Origin: Lithospermum erythrorhizon
Taxonomy: Eukaryota; Streptophyta; Magnoliopsida; Boraginales; Boraginaceae
Length of the DNA: 64,000 bases
Reading direction: 5' to 3'
Assembly: GCA_019722365.1 (NCBI GenBank)
Contig: JADFUC010000714.1
Span: forward strand, 124,001-188,000
Part shown: one piece after another, positions 26,194-38,915 of the stretch
Position numbering within the stretch: position 1 is the first letter of the stretch
How the letters are laid out: every line of letters starts with the position of its first letter
The notes under the pieces: generated by a model
What the model was told of the DNA's origin: nothing
The model's database searches: none
Seen by the model: only the letters and a program-made list of their open reading frames with translations
Program-made: the position numbers and the translations under genes

Positions 26194-26345
26194 ATGGTAG
26201 CTTCTATTATTATTCAATTACTCAATTAATTGTTCACGCTTTCAAAAACCAAAAACCTAAATCGCTTCAATCAATTCGCCCAACCGACCACCACTTCACC
26301 CCTTTAATTATTTCAAAGAACTCCGACGAAGCCTCTTCTTCCATG
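26194..26345 (+). other. Possible orphan first exon or 5' untranslated region
   Basis: A moderately C-rich, plus-sense stretch with an ATG at 26194 and a serine/asparagine-rich frame (ISKNSDEASSSM) runs into ATGTAACT, a weak splice-donor-like site near 26345. It is followed by more than 1 kb of strongly T-rich, intron-like DNA (26346-27510). No downstream exon is found before the small copia-type element at 27513. It could be the left-over 5' end of a disrupted gene; no function can be given. Confidence 0.25.
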
Positions 26346-27512
26346 TAACTTAAATTTCGATTTTTGTTGAAATTAAATGATTTTTTTTGGTAAATATATA
26401 GGTTTAATGATTTATGTTTGTCCTTCACACCCATTAGCTTATTCCTCATATACATTAAATGAATTATATTTTATTGTTAAAAGTTTCACTTTATATGTTA
26501 TAATTGATTAAAATGATATTTTTTTTAATAATTAGATGATACGTTCAAGTCTTAATTTCTAAATGTTATAATTGAAAAAGTAAAGATATTTCCATTTACG
26601 ATCTACTACTTGAGAAAAATTTTGACCCATGAATTGTGAGCATACTATTGAAATCGGGTTGTATTTGTTAAGTGCTTTGTATGATTAATGCTGGTTTAGA
26701 TTGCGGAAATTGTTAATTGGGGGTTATTTTTTATTGATTTAGAGTAGTTTTGATTCGGCATAATTCTTGAACCTTTATAGTTTGTTTGATTATTTGTTTT
26801 TGTTGTTTATTTTGCTTATTCGACGAGATCGTTAAATCAGTTGTTATTAACGGATCAATAGAGCAGTTTTTATGGGTTTTTAAATTTTTTGTTTTTGTTT
26901 TGTTTTATTTTTGTAAAGTAAAGTAATTTATAGAATCCTTCAACCTTACAGTTAGCTACTTTTTATAGTTTATGTATGTTTATTGTTGATTGAAATTGTG
27001 AATTAGCGATTTGGATGGTTATTAATAGATCATTAGAGTAGTTTTGATGGAGTTGATTTTTTATTTTATAAAGTTTCATTTCTTTCTCCATCCCAAAAAG
27101 ATTGGCTAGTTGAAAAAATTAGATGGTTGATTTTTTAATTTTTTATTATCCCAAGTTATTTTTGTATTCGTTGTATAATGTGTTTTGTAGTATACATGGT
27201 CTAGACTTAATTTACTATTCACATGACAATCTTGATTCAGATCGAAGTTATTTGGCAATCAACGTCGCAAAGTTTGTCAATTTTGACAGTTAGAAATCAA
27301 ATTATACAATCTTTTGAAACGGAATGTATAAAACATAGTGATTGGTGTATATTCATATCTGAAATGATATTCAACAAACTCTAACTATAATTCATCAAAC
27401 CTAGTTAGCTATTTAGGTATTTTTTAATGAAATCATTAGATCATATGTCTTAAAGTTTTAATTTTTTATGATTATAATTGATAAAAATGTGAATTTTTAT
27501 AGCATAGCATTG

Positions 27513-27690
27513 ATGTTAACGATAGAAGAATGTAAATTATATCAATAAACTCATTTAAATATATGAGCAAACTAGCTCCATATTTGTGCATAATATCAAA
27601 TACTTATAGTAATAATAGTAACTGGGTACACAAGTTATTACTAAAACTAATATGGTAATAATAATAATTAATTTAATAATATCTTCTCCG
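27513..27690 (-). repeat. 3' LTR of the small copia-type element
   Basis: Partner of 28598-28773, on the far side of the internal region from the primer-binding motif. Confidence 0.6.
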
Positions 27691-28597
27691 AATTTTCCTC
27701 CGGATCCATCTCGTCATTCTCCCTCAAGTCAGAGTTACTTTAACATCGTGAAATTCAACTTGAAAATAAGATTTGAAGCCTGATAAAAAAAAACTTCTAG
27801 ATCTTCAAGTACTTATCACCTCCTCAAATTCATGACAATTTAATAGAATTGCCATGTGTCGGTGGTAACAATAAAAACATCGGCAGATATATCAAGCCAA
27901 CAAGTCGAAATGGCCGATCGAACCGTAAAATCAAACACTAAAACATTATGAGAGAACATCGCCAAAGGGCCAAAATATGTATCACATGGGAACAATTCAT
28001 TCTTTTCAACCCAATACAATACATCTATAACTTAGTGCACATGCACAAAACACCAAAACATCGGGCAAAGCATTTAGACTGCCGGAGTAGAACTAATAAA
28101 TGTCTTCTATCTTTTCGAACCCTGCCGACTTCAACACAAGTGTGGAACGCCAACCCTTTCAAAATTAAGCATTTAACGAGAACGCCTATTCTTTCTGACC
28201 GTCAAAATCAGATCACTTTTAATCTCTATTCTTTTCACTGCCAAAATCAGATCACTTTAACGCCATTCTTTTCGAAATAATAACATTCCTAAAATCATAT
28301 CAAAAGGAGTCGTTTGATATCGTAGAAATAATAACATTCCTAAAAATCAAATCTTGGCCAACTCAAATTGGTTAGTCGGTTATTGATATACTTGCACCAT
28401 AGTTGTAAATAAGGTAGTTGGTAACTAAAGGCCGCTGATAAATAGTTGTATGATAGCAAAACGAAACGAAACAATGAGAAAGCAAGATTTTTTATTATTA
28501 TTAAATAACAAAACGAAATCCCGCCGGTGAGTATCACATTACAGAAAACTCACCGCGTGGCAGCAAAAAATCTTAGGATCTTATGCTCGATAATTAC

Positions 28598-28773
28598 GAT
28601 AAGAATGATAGAGTAATGTAAATTATATCAATAAACTGATGAAATATATGAGCAACTTAGTCTATATTTATAGGTACATATCAAATACTTATAGTATTAA
28701 TAGTGTCCTCGTACACAAGTTATTACTAAAACTAATATGGTAATAATAATAATTAATATAATAATATTCTCCT
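28598..28773 (-). repeat. 5' LTR of the small copia-type element
   Basis: Partner of 27513-27690. It abuts the primer-binding-like motif at 28584-28596. Confidence 0.6.
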
Positions 28774-29169
28774 AAATGATCATCCTACAATATCTAATCG
28801 CTACCAAATCCTTTATTTTTCATCATTTGGACATATCTAAATTTTAATAGTTTTAGATTTTTATACATCTGTCCTAACGATATGAATTTCTTTATGTAAA
28901 TTAAACACTAATTTTATTTCATATATATTGATGTAATGTTATATTTCTTTATGTGAATTGTGCTAAGATCATGAATGAAGTTATTTCTAAGCCAAAGCAG
29001 AGTATTTTTGACACGGGAGAGCTAAACTAATTAAAGTGCAAAATAACTAAGTTTAAAATGTAGAACATTCGATTCGTCTACGAAAGTATTAAACGTAGAA
29101 TTCTAACACAAAGTAATCCAAGTTATTTTTATTTTAGGTAATTCACGGATTCATAATTTATAGTTGGTA
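28774..29169. other. AT-rich spacer
   Basis: No gene or clear repeat recognised between the small LTR element and the LTR-like block. Confidence 0.4.
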
Positions 29170-31980
29170 ATATGGACAGCAAGTTGATCAGACGACCTCC
29201 AGCCTTGCAGAGTCATTAAAATCCTAACACCGTAGCTCACCAAACCCACGGATCTAATTTTGCCTTAAAATACAATTGCTTCATCCAAAAACGTGATCAC
29301 AATTAAGTTTCCAAATCAAAACGCTTTTAAAATTTATAATCCATCACCGATATCGAACGACAAAACCCATATATATGCCACAACATATCCCAAACAGTTA
29401 ACGCCGCGTTACAAATGCATTTATACGCATCGTATCTCGAATACAAATGACAACAAATGACAAGGCTAAAGTTTCAAAAGGAAAAATACAACAATCAAAA
29501 TGGGGCTTGACAACACATCAAAATCGACCGCTGACGATCCTCTCGCCACCCGATGCTCACCTAGCCACTTCCTGAATAAAACTCTCAAACAGCCTGGCTC
29601 AATCGGCCGTCTGGCTTTCAACCCGGCACAATGAAATGCCGCCTAACGCGAAAAGCGGTGTAACTCGCGAGGCTTAGTGGAAACTTAACATTGTGGGTGA
29701 ACTTACCATACGAATCCAGTCAATCAATAATATAATAGTCAAATATGAATAAAATACATATATCCAGACTACCTAAAAAGGTCATACAACATAATCTTCG
29801 CTAGAAATCTCAGATAATACATGAAGATATACTGTATGTCTGCCAGCTACCAATAATTTCCCTCGTAAAGAAATCAATAGACTCAACAACGACTAAAACT
29901 CTAGTCATCAAACCTCCTATCTCTCATATATCCCCTTCACCAAGATACCATCCTCTAATGCCAAGATATACTCAATCCGCTCACCCTGTGAATGGACTAA
30001 TCAACACCCACTCGCACTTATACCGCAAAGATAAAAGCCAAACCGCATTCTTTATACAAAAGTATAAGTGCACACCGCACTTATAATAAAGTATAGCGCA
30101 CATCGCACTCATACACTCAAGTACAAGGCACACCGCCTTATACACTAAGTATAAGGCACACCGCCTTATACACTAAGTATAAGGCACACCACACGCTATA
30201 CCGCAAGATAGTACACATCGACAACGCATACGTAAAGAAAGCTCGATCAAAGATTCATACCGCTCTTATACCGAAGATAAGGCCAAACCGCACGCTATAC
30301 CGTAGCATGGGGCCACACCGACAATGCACACAAAGAAAAGCGATCAAAAGAGAGTCATTTATGGCCGAAGTATAAGGCCAAACCGGCACGCTTGCAGAAA
30401 GAGGCCATTGGGCTGGCCATATATCCTCGCAAGTAGCGAGAGTCACCTAACTCTACTAATCCCAACTATGTGGTCACCCTCATATCAAGCCACCTCAAGC
30501 CATGATAATCCCTAACCATCACCTCAATAACCAGCCTACTTACTCCCAAACAATATCCAAGCACACAGCCTAAAACATTCTTTACAATCAGAAGTCAAAC
30601 ACAATCGCCAACAAGGCCACATATAAATCATGTCACGACAAGGCCATTTAAATCATAAGTGCCGACAAGGCATAAATCGAATAAGTCAGAGTTCAAGCCA
30701 TTACTACCTCGCTAAATCTTCAACGCCTACGTATCATAATCACATAATCATAACAATTACATGTTATCATTCTCACTGCACTCAACACAACGACGTATAT
30801 CATTCTCTCACATACTCATATCATAATAACTTGTATATTATTCTCACATATCATATCACAATAACATGCTCACACAATTTAAAGTAAGTACGTGAAGTAA
30901 CACCCATGTAGATAAGTACTCACTCACCGCTAGCTACCGCAAAACCTTTCTGAAAACAACAATCATGTAACCCGCTCTTTTCCACGATCAACGCCTAAAC
31001 AACACCTTAAAGTATAATCAAGACCTACTACTATACCGCTGCTCTAGAGGATACATAACCAACTCTTAGGGGGAACGTCTCTAAAATGATGACTGATAAA
31101 CTATCGAACTATAATCCCATCGGACACAACCCAATCGATCCCCCGCTAAATTCCATCTTATCACTTTCTCATTACAAATCAACTTATAAGTTATTCTAAC
31201 TCAATCATCAAGCCATAATTAACAATCTATACTCTGAAATATCAGTTATAACTCAACTTGAATTTACACTTTTTCAACATAACACCCTTTAATCAATTTT
31301 AAATGACCAATTTAACATCATAACAACTATAATAAGTCCCAATATAACTCACACATTTAAAAGTCTTATAAAATATCCACATAAAAATTCAACCGAAAAA
31401 CCTAAAAAGTCAATTTCGACATAACGCTCCTCAAATCCATCTCTAAATCACACCATCACTCAAATACGCCATGTAACTCCATAACCAACTAAGATTTATC
31501 ATAAAATTCAATTATGGAAAGTCAACTATAAGTCAAAACCCAAGAAATATCTCTCGAAAAGACTTGAAATTCTTACCTTAACTAGAAGAGAACGATGGGA
31601 GAACAATATTCTACAACCGATCTTCTTTAGCTGGAAATGACAACGAAGCAGAAATGGAAAATGAAATTTTTTAAGTGGGGAGGGGTGAATATTTCGCCAT
31701 AGCATGAAAAAAAAAAATGATGATGGCGGTTTGATAATGATGACGCGGAAGATGTAAAGCATTTAATTAGATATTTAAAACTCGAGTCCCGTTTCTGCTT
31801 TCTTAAGCACTTTCTCCGCTTATCGCATTTCTAATTTCCACGAACCCTCGATTCCAAAGATAAAATATTCCATGGAAAAAACTAATAAATTATAAATGTA
31901 ATTCGCTCAAAAATTTTAAGAAATAATATTATCATCAGATTATTTAAAAATATCCCCTGTCCCACCGACCGAAAAATTTA
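29170..31980 (-). mobile_element. LTR-like block, probably Ty3/gypsy derived
   Basis: About 2.8 kb of non-coding sequence whose minus strand reads like a long plant LTR: T-rich promoter-like sequence near 31800-31540, a long untranslated region and a minisatellite (30000-30400). No gag or pol motif, primer site or partner LTR was found, so it may be a solo LTR. The orientation rests on composition only. Low certainty about class; the repeat array within it is plainly visible. Confidence 0.35.
30000..30400. repeat. Hairpin-forming minisatellite, two-level repeat
   Basis: Basic units of about 26 bp read ACACTAAGTATAAGGCACACCGCCTT. Units at 30124-30142 and 30150-30170 each fold into a perfect stem (TATAAGGC/GCCTTATA or slightly shorter) around the loop ACACC. 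At 30063-30085 the stem is TATAAGTGC/GCACTTATA with the same loop. From about 30190 a larger unit of about 97 bp (ACGCTATACCG ... AAAGAAAG ... ATAAGGCCAAACCG) occurs twice. Confidence 0.8.
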
Positions 31981-32993
31981 AATTTTTTTTTTTTTCAATC
32001 TGTTATTACATGGATGGTTTCCATTTTTGTCACAAGAATATAAAATGGTGTAAAGGAGTTTATTGAGTTTGCTCTACCAAAATGCCAAGGAGAAAATGTT
32101 TATTACATGTCTATTGAAGTGTTTAAATCATAATGCAATTTATTTAGCATAAATTAGCAGAGCACTCGAGCATGTTCGATGATAAATACAAGATACATTT
32201 GTTGGATAAATCATAAGTAGATGAAACTTAAAGTGACATTTTTGTGCTGTCTTTGTGTTATTCCAAGGCTATCTAAGCTGCCAGAGTAAATATGGTTGAT
32301 ACATAAATTTTTAGACAACCAACCCTTGTTTAAAGGCTCAATTTTTCCACTCTACATTCGTACCGGGATAGATGATGCACCTAATGTAATTGAATAAGTT
32401 CTTGATATGAAAGAAGGTCAAGAAACATAGAGGAACAAGAGCCACTACGATAAGGTCACGAGTAAGTAGGTCGACGCTACAACACCATTTCAAAAGAAAG
32501 CTATGAAAACTATCATTAGATGGACTCATTTTCAACAATCCTATTAGTTAATGAGAAAAATAAGAATATGTGTAACTATTGAAAGTTTGATGTCAGACAT
32601 TGATATTGGATTTAAACGTAAAAATTATAATTATTCAAAGAAAAAATAACATATGAAAGATTAACAAATGTTATAGTTTCCATCAGTTTATACAAAAAAG
32701 TGAAGAACATGTGTTAACTAACAAAAATATGATCATGGAAAGTAAATAATGTAAACTTCTATTTGGATACTCATAGAAGAAAAACCTTTCACGACCTGTG
32801 AAGAAAGGGTACATCAGATGAAAATAAATTTACCATTGTATCAAAATATACATCTTAAGCAAGGAAGTGAGGATTAATTTTTTTATATATAATATTGAGA
32901 AAGAGAATTTGAAAATTTTGTTGAAGAAAATTGAAAAGATCTCATTGACCACCTACTCAGGACTTCGAGGCGCAACAAAAGCGGATACATATC
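31981..32993. other. AT-rich spacer
   Basis: T tract at 31984-31995, then sequence with no assignable gene. Short open frames on the minus strand (32338-32538) look incidental. Confidence 0.4.
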
Positions 32994-33105
32994 GATAACA
33001 CGCCTCACATCAAATAAAGATGTCCCTCCCATTTCAATATATAAGTTCTTGACTACTCAATCTATTACCTATTGATTTTAGAGTAGAACCACATAAAGTT
33101 CTAAC
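32994..33105 (+). repeat. 5' LTR of the TRIM element
   Basis: Aligned over its length with 33224-33336; the initial TG has decayed. Confidence 0.7.
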
Positions 33106-33223
33106 ATATTATCGTGAGCTAAGCCCGGTCGATAAGTGAACACGTAACCCCACCGATTGCTCCGACTTGTCGAGGTTGGGGTTCCGCTTACATAAATTCC
33201 ATACATATGAGGAAGAGTGTTGG

Positions 33224-33336
33224 TGTAACACGTCCCACATCGAAATAAAATGCCATCCCAAGTCAATGTATAAGGTCTTAGACTACTTCCATTATTGACA
33301 ATTGGTTTTAGAGTGGAACAACATAGACTCTTAACA
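33224..33336 (+). repeat. 3' LTR of the TRIM element
   Basis: Starts TGTAACAC and ends TTAACA, preceded by the purine-rich tract. Confidence 0.7.
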
Positions 33337-33439
33337 ATACATGTGTTATTAGACACTTCATTTAAAAGGATTAGAAACTACAAAAAAGGTGTTGAACATT
33401 TTTGAACTTCCTCCATCTCAAGGTGGAGTAGAGATGTGA

Positions 33440-34190
33440 TGTCGTGTTTCTTTGTATAAGAGGTTGAGAATTGAGGATAAATTATTTACTATTTTAGTTG
33501 ATAATGCTTCAATCAACATTAAAGCTTCAGAGTTATTTGCAAGCACAATGGTAAGAGATAAGAAACAACTACTTCAAGTGAAGTTATTTCATGTTACATG
33601 TTGTGCTTATATTATGAATCTCATTGTGCACGATGGACTTAATGAAATTCCTAGTATTATAAAAAGTGCCTAAAACAATGTGCGCCATATAAACACATCA
33701 ACGTCAAGGTTGGAAAAGTTGTATGCTATAGTATAAAATATGCATCTCCCCATAAAAATGTTGATGATTTATATCATGACTCGATGGAACTTTTCTTACC
33801 TAATGTTGGATACAAATTATGGAGTTAGAAATGCATTTTCAATATATACGTATGGAGAAAGACAAATCATTTGTGACTTGTCCGACAAAAGAGGATTGGA
33901 AAAAAGTGAAGCGAATTATGGAATATCTGGCACCATTTATGGAGCAACACAAACTATTTATGGTTCCCAGTATGCCTCAACGAGCTTTTAATTATTGTTG
34001 TTAATGTGAAGTTTGTTATGACGAAGTTATTTTGTCATATCAAGAATTTGTAAGATTTATGATGTCGAAAATGCAAACAAAGTTTGATAAATGTGAAGAC
34101 TTTAACTTAGTGAAAGCCATAGGATCGATCTTGGATCCTCGTCGCAAAATTGTGTTGCTTGAGTTTGCTTTCAACTCTTTCTAATCTACT
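33440..34190 (+). pseudogene. hAT transposase relic (RICESLEEPER-like)
   Basis: Cut-and-paste transposase remnant. Visible pieces in order are DKLFTILVDNASINI (about 33475-33520), LFHVTCCAYIMNLIVHDGL (33585-33640), MTRWNFSYLMLD (33776-33810), CPTKEDWKKVKRIMEYLAPF (33877-33937) and FDKCEDFNLVKAIGSILDPR (34083-34142). This is the order in the RNase-H-like core of plant hAT transposases, whose domesticated relatives include RICESLEEPER and DAYSLEEPER. The N-terminal BED zinc finger and the C-terminal dimerisation domain are missing here, and frame shifts and stops break the frame several times. No terminal inverted repeats were found. Confidence 0.75.
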
Positions 34191-34751
34191 TAAAGGTTTA
34201 TGTATATTAGCAATGAGATTCAAAGAGATAATCATTGGTAAGATTTTATTATTTTGTTTCTCGTTGTTTCTATTTTAATAATAAACAACATGTTTATTGA
34301 ACTTGTAACAAAAAAAAAAAACATCATAATGATAATTGCTTAGTAAGCTTATTTCTATTTTGCTATTTTCAGTTTGAACTTTTGTTATTGCTTACCTTCA
34401 TTGTATAATTATGACGAAAGCCTTATTGTTATATTTTTTATGAACACTTGGAAGAAATTTAAGAATTTGAAATTTTTGATGTGATTCATTGATCAATTTG
34501 GTTTAATTCATACTTCATAGTACGTTAGAACTTCAAAATATCTCTATAGGAATATTGAAATATGTATTAACTGTTTGACTTCTTATGACAACAGATGAAG
34601 TCTATGATAAAACAATCCTCTCGAAATATCTCATATACTTTTGGAAAAAGTCAAAAGGATATGATATGAACCATTGCAAAAAAAAAAAAATGATGCAACA
34701 ATTTTGAATACTGTTTTCTTCTTTTATCGTTATTGTCGATGAATTTGTTTA

Positions 34752-35830
34752 TTGCGGGAGAAAGCGTTGAGATTTATTGATAAAGAAGAAATATCGAGAG
34801 CGACGAGCACCTTCGCTTACGCCGTTAACACTTCATCACTTACACTGGATAAAGAAATTCTTGTTAATCTTTTTCGAAACAATCACGTGAAAATCAAGTG
34901 GTCGTGGATGACGGGCGCAAAACAATATGCATTTTCATCTCAGTGGATTTCAATCTCGATTTCAAAAGAATGTCCATATTCATATTATGTTTATTGTTTA
35001 TCTCACCGCCTTTAGTTGACATTGGTCACTGCTTCAACAAAGGTTATTCATGTTCCTTTTTTTTTTGAGAAATTGAGATATATTATTATCCTTCTACCGG
35101 TCCAAATCCATGGTCGTGACGAATCAGAATATGCTCAAGCCGAAGAAATTGTCAAAATTGAAAATGGTGAATTTGAAACCAAAAAATGACTTAATCGATC
35201 GTACCTTCAAAGGCCCGAGATACTCTGCTCTTACTTGAGATCAGTTTCAAGGTTGATTGGGATGTACAATGCTACACGTGAAGTTCATCATAATATTGTT
35301 AATGACGACAACAGACTAACTCAACGTGATCAAACACTCTTATCACTTGAGATTGTGAATTCAATCGAGTCTGTGCTCATTTTGCATTTGATCAAAGAAC
35401 TAAAGGAAATAACTGATTTTCTTTCCCAAGATCTTCAAAAAAATCACATGACATTACAATGCAATGTTTCTTATTAAGATAACAAAGAATCTTATTCAAA
35501 AACTAAGAAAAAATTGGATAAAATAATTTTCTCTCATATGTAAAAACATCTTGAGGCCATAAAAGAATAAAAGTTCCCAACCTAAGTTGAAAAATAAAAG
35601 TCGAGTCAATTCAAATGATTTTACAATTGAAAATCATTATTGGATGATATCTTTTATGATACTATAGATTTTCACTTGAAAGAATTGAATAGTCGATTTA
35701 GTGAGCAATCTATGAAGTTGATTTCCCTTAGTTGTGCTCTCAATTCAAAAAAAGAACATGCCTATTTGATGTCGGTAAGCAGTTAAGTATAATTCTAAGG
35801 ATTTCATATAGCTAGAAAGGGCACCCAAAG
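34752..35830 (+). pseudogene. Relic of a TTF-type/ZMYM1-like hAT-family protein
   Basis: A second, unrelated transposase-type remnant. Recognisable pieces are LVTASTKVIHVPFFFEKLRY (about 35012-35075), a block of SLEIVNSIESVLILHLIKEL (about 35343-35402) followed by EITDFLSQDLQKN, and near 35685 LNSRFSEQSMKLISLSCALN. The spacing matches the middle and C-terminal part of plant TTF-type zinc-finger proteins with a hAT dimerisation region. Frame breaks at about 35020, 35190 and 35480 rule out a working protein as read. The N-terminal zinc finger is not seen. The block at 34752-35015 is less certain. Confidence 0.6.
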
Positions 35831-35936
35831 TGATAATCTAAATCTACTATTACAAAATCAAAAGAAAATATTTGAAATAATAATTTCAAGCCATCATATC
35901 AAATTCAAAGCTCGTCTGTTTCGTACTCAATAATTG

Positions 35937-37708
<1,772 letters not shown>

Positions 37709-37795
37709 TTTGGATATATGGATTGAATTTTCGATAAAGCTAAAATTTGATTTAATGCTTAGTAAGAATGGTGAGAACGAAGCATGCATGGAACG

Positions 37796-37813
37796 ATTAT
37801 ATATATATATATA
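37796..37813 (-). promoter_or_regulatory. TATA box of the SAHH gene
   Basis: On the minus strand CTATATATATATATATA lies about 90 bp upstream of the ATG at 37708, followed by ATGCATGC and an AT-rich leader. Position and sequence fit a plant core promoter, and the region is undamaged. Confidence 0.6.
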
Positions 37814-38108
37814 GGTTTTCAAATGATCATGTTGATGGCTCCCATTTGGTACATATTTTTTGTGTTTCTTGGAAATAATTTACATTTTTGTTTTGTTGGT
37901 TTTGACAAATTTTACCTTTATGGTCGCTCACTTGTGGATGGAGTAGAAATGAAGATCCGATTACTTTGGAGTGTGAATGGTTCATAGGATGTGGTAAGTG
38001 CTAACAAATTAAAGAAGAGTCCCAAGTTAAAGCAACATTTTACTAAAATGTGGAATTCTTAGAACCATGAATACTAATATTAGCAATCTAGTTTTTTTTA
38101 GGCAATCT
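37814..38108. other. SAHH upstream flank
   Basis: AT-rich with no gene. The segment CAATCTAGTT occurs twice about 18 bp apart (about 38085 and 38103) next to the poly-T of the LINE-like tail and could be a remnant of a target-site duplication. Confidence 0.35.
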
Positions 38109-38640
38109 AGTTAATTTTTTTTTGATCGGAAATGTAAATATATTGATCGAAAAAATTATACATCATACTTGCTTTTTATGTCGTGGAATTACATGCGTGG
38201 GAAACCTACTACATCATGCTTCGTAACTAATACACCTATCTCGAGTACATCCACCTAAGAACATACAAAAAATAGTAATAGTCCCAAATTTATAACATAT
38301 CGACCTACGTTAAAAAATACGACAGCTGAAATGCATAAAACGATACCCAATACATGTTTAAAACACGTATAACACTAAAAATCCACTCAATACGCTACCA
38401 AACAACCCCTAACAACTTCGAATACTGCCACCAAAAAATCGCCAAACAGGGCCTTAAACGAGACCCCACATGCACGCACGCCGCCAAGCTTCACAGTGTC
38501 TCACGCCCCTGCACACGCCCACTTCACGCCACTGCCTACCTCATTCAAAGACGCACGCTAACACCTATGGTTAGGATTTTCACACAAAACATGGCTCATT
38601 TTAGACCTCCTACCAGCAAAGAACAGGCCAAAGCCACATG
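38109..38640 (-). mobile_element. 5'-truncated LINE-like 3' end
   Basis: Read on the minus strand, non-coding sequence ends GATCAATATATTTACATTTCCGATC followed by an A tract (plus-strand T run 38115-38123). That tail form is common in plant L1-type LINEs. No reverse-transcriptase frame is visible; 38640-38130 lacks a credible ORF. The upstream limit is arbitrary. Confidence 0.4.
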
Positions 38641-38811
38641 TCAGTGATTGTGGTTGTTGTGCGGCAAAAGCTGTATAACTAAAGAATTCCAACACAAGCA
38701 TCAAGTTTAATGTTGATTCCATATTTTTGTTAAACATTACTACTTCACATTACCATTGAGCTCTTTCTGCTGCATTTTTATTCGCTTGAGCCGCTTTTTA
38801 TTTTGCTTAAA

Positions 38812-38915
38812 GGTTCCAATGACCAAAACAACAAGCTTACTGATGTTGATCATTAGATTCAAAGATTTCTTACACGTTATAATTCGACCCAAGTAGCTAG
38901 TATTCTTTCAATGAT
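38812..38915. repeat. Dispersed repeat at the duplication breakpoint
   Basis: Shares ATGACCAAAACAACAA, TGATGTTGATCATTA, CACGTTATAATTC, GTAGCTAGTATTCTTTCAAT and related words with 6833-6945 in the same orientation. It ends exactly where the TH2 duplicate begins. Confidence 0.6.

Larger units (their letters stand above)
27513..28773 (-). mobile_element. Small non-autonomous copia-type LTR element
   Basis: Direct repeats 27513-27690 and 28598-28773 (about 175 bp) share ATGTAAATTATATCAATAAA, AAATATATGAGCAA, CACAAGTTATTACTAAAACT and AATATGGTAATAATAATAAT. Just inside the right repeat, 28584-28596 (GCTCGATAATTA) resembles the reverse complement of the initiator-Met primer site (GCTCTGATACCA), so the element runs on the minus strand. 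The internal 900 bp holds no pol domain. LTR boundaries are accurate to several bases only. Confidence 0.65.
32994..33336 (+). mobile_element. TRIM element (terminal-repeat retrotransposon in miniature)
   Basis: Two LTRs of 112-113 bp (32994-33105 and 33224-33336) share CACATC, CAATNTATAAG, GACTAC, TTGATTTTAGAGT/TTGGTTTTAGAGT, GGAACAACATA or similar, and end TCTAACA/TCTTAACA. The internal 118 bp starts with TATTATCGTGAGCTAAGCCC, a decayed TGGTATCAGAGC primer site, and ends with a purine-rich stretch (ATGAGGAAGAGTGTTGG) before the right LTR. It encodes no protein and depended on enzymes from other elements. No convincing 5-bp target duplication was found. Confidence 0.8.

Noticed and set aside
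30000..30400. CRISPR-like array
   Set aside because: Units are contiguous minisatellite repeats without unique spacers of constant length, in a plant nuclear context.
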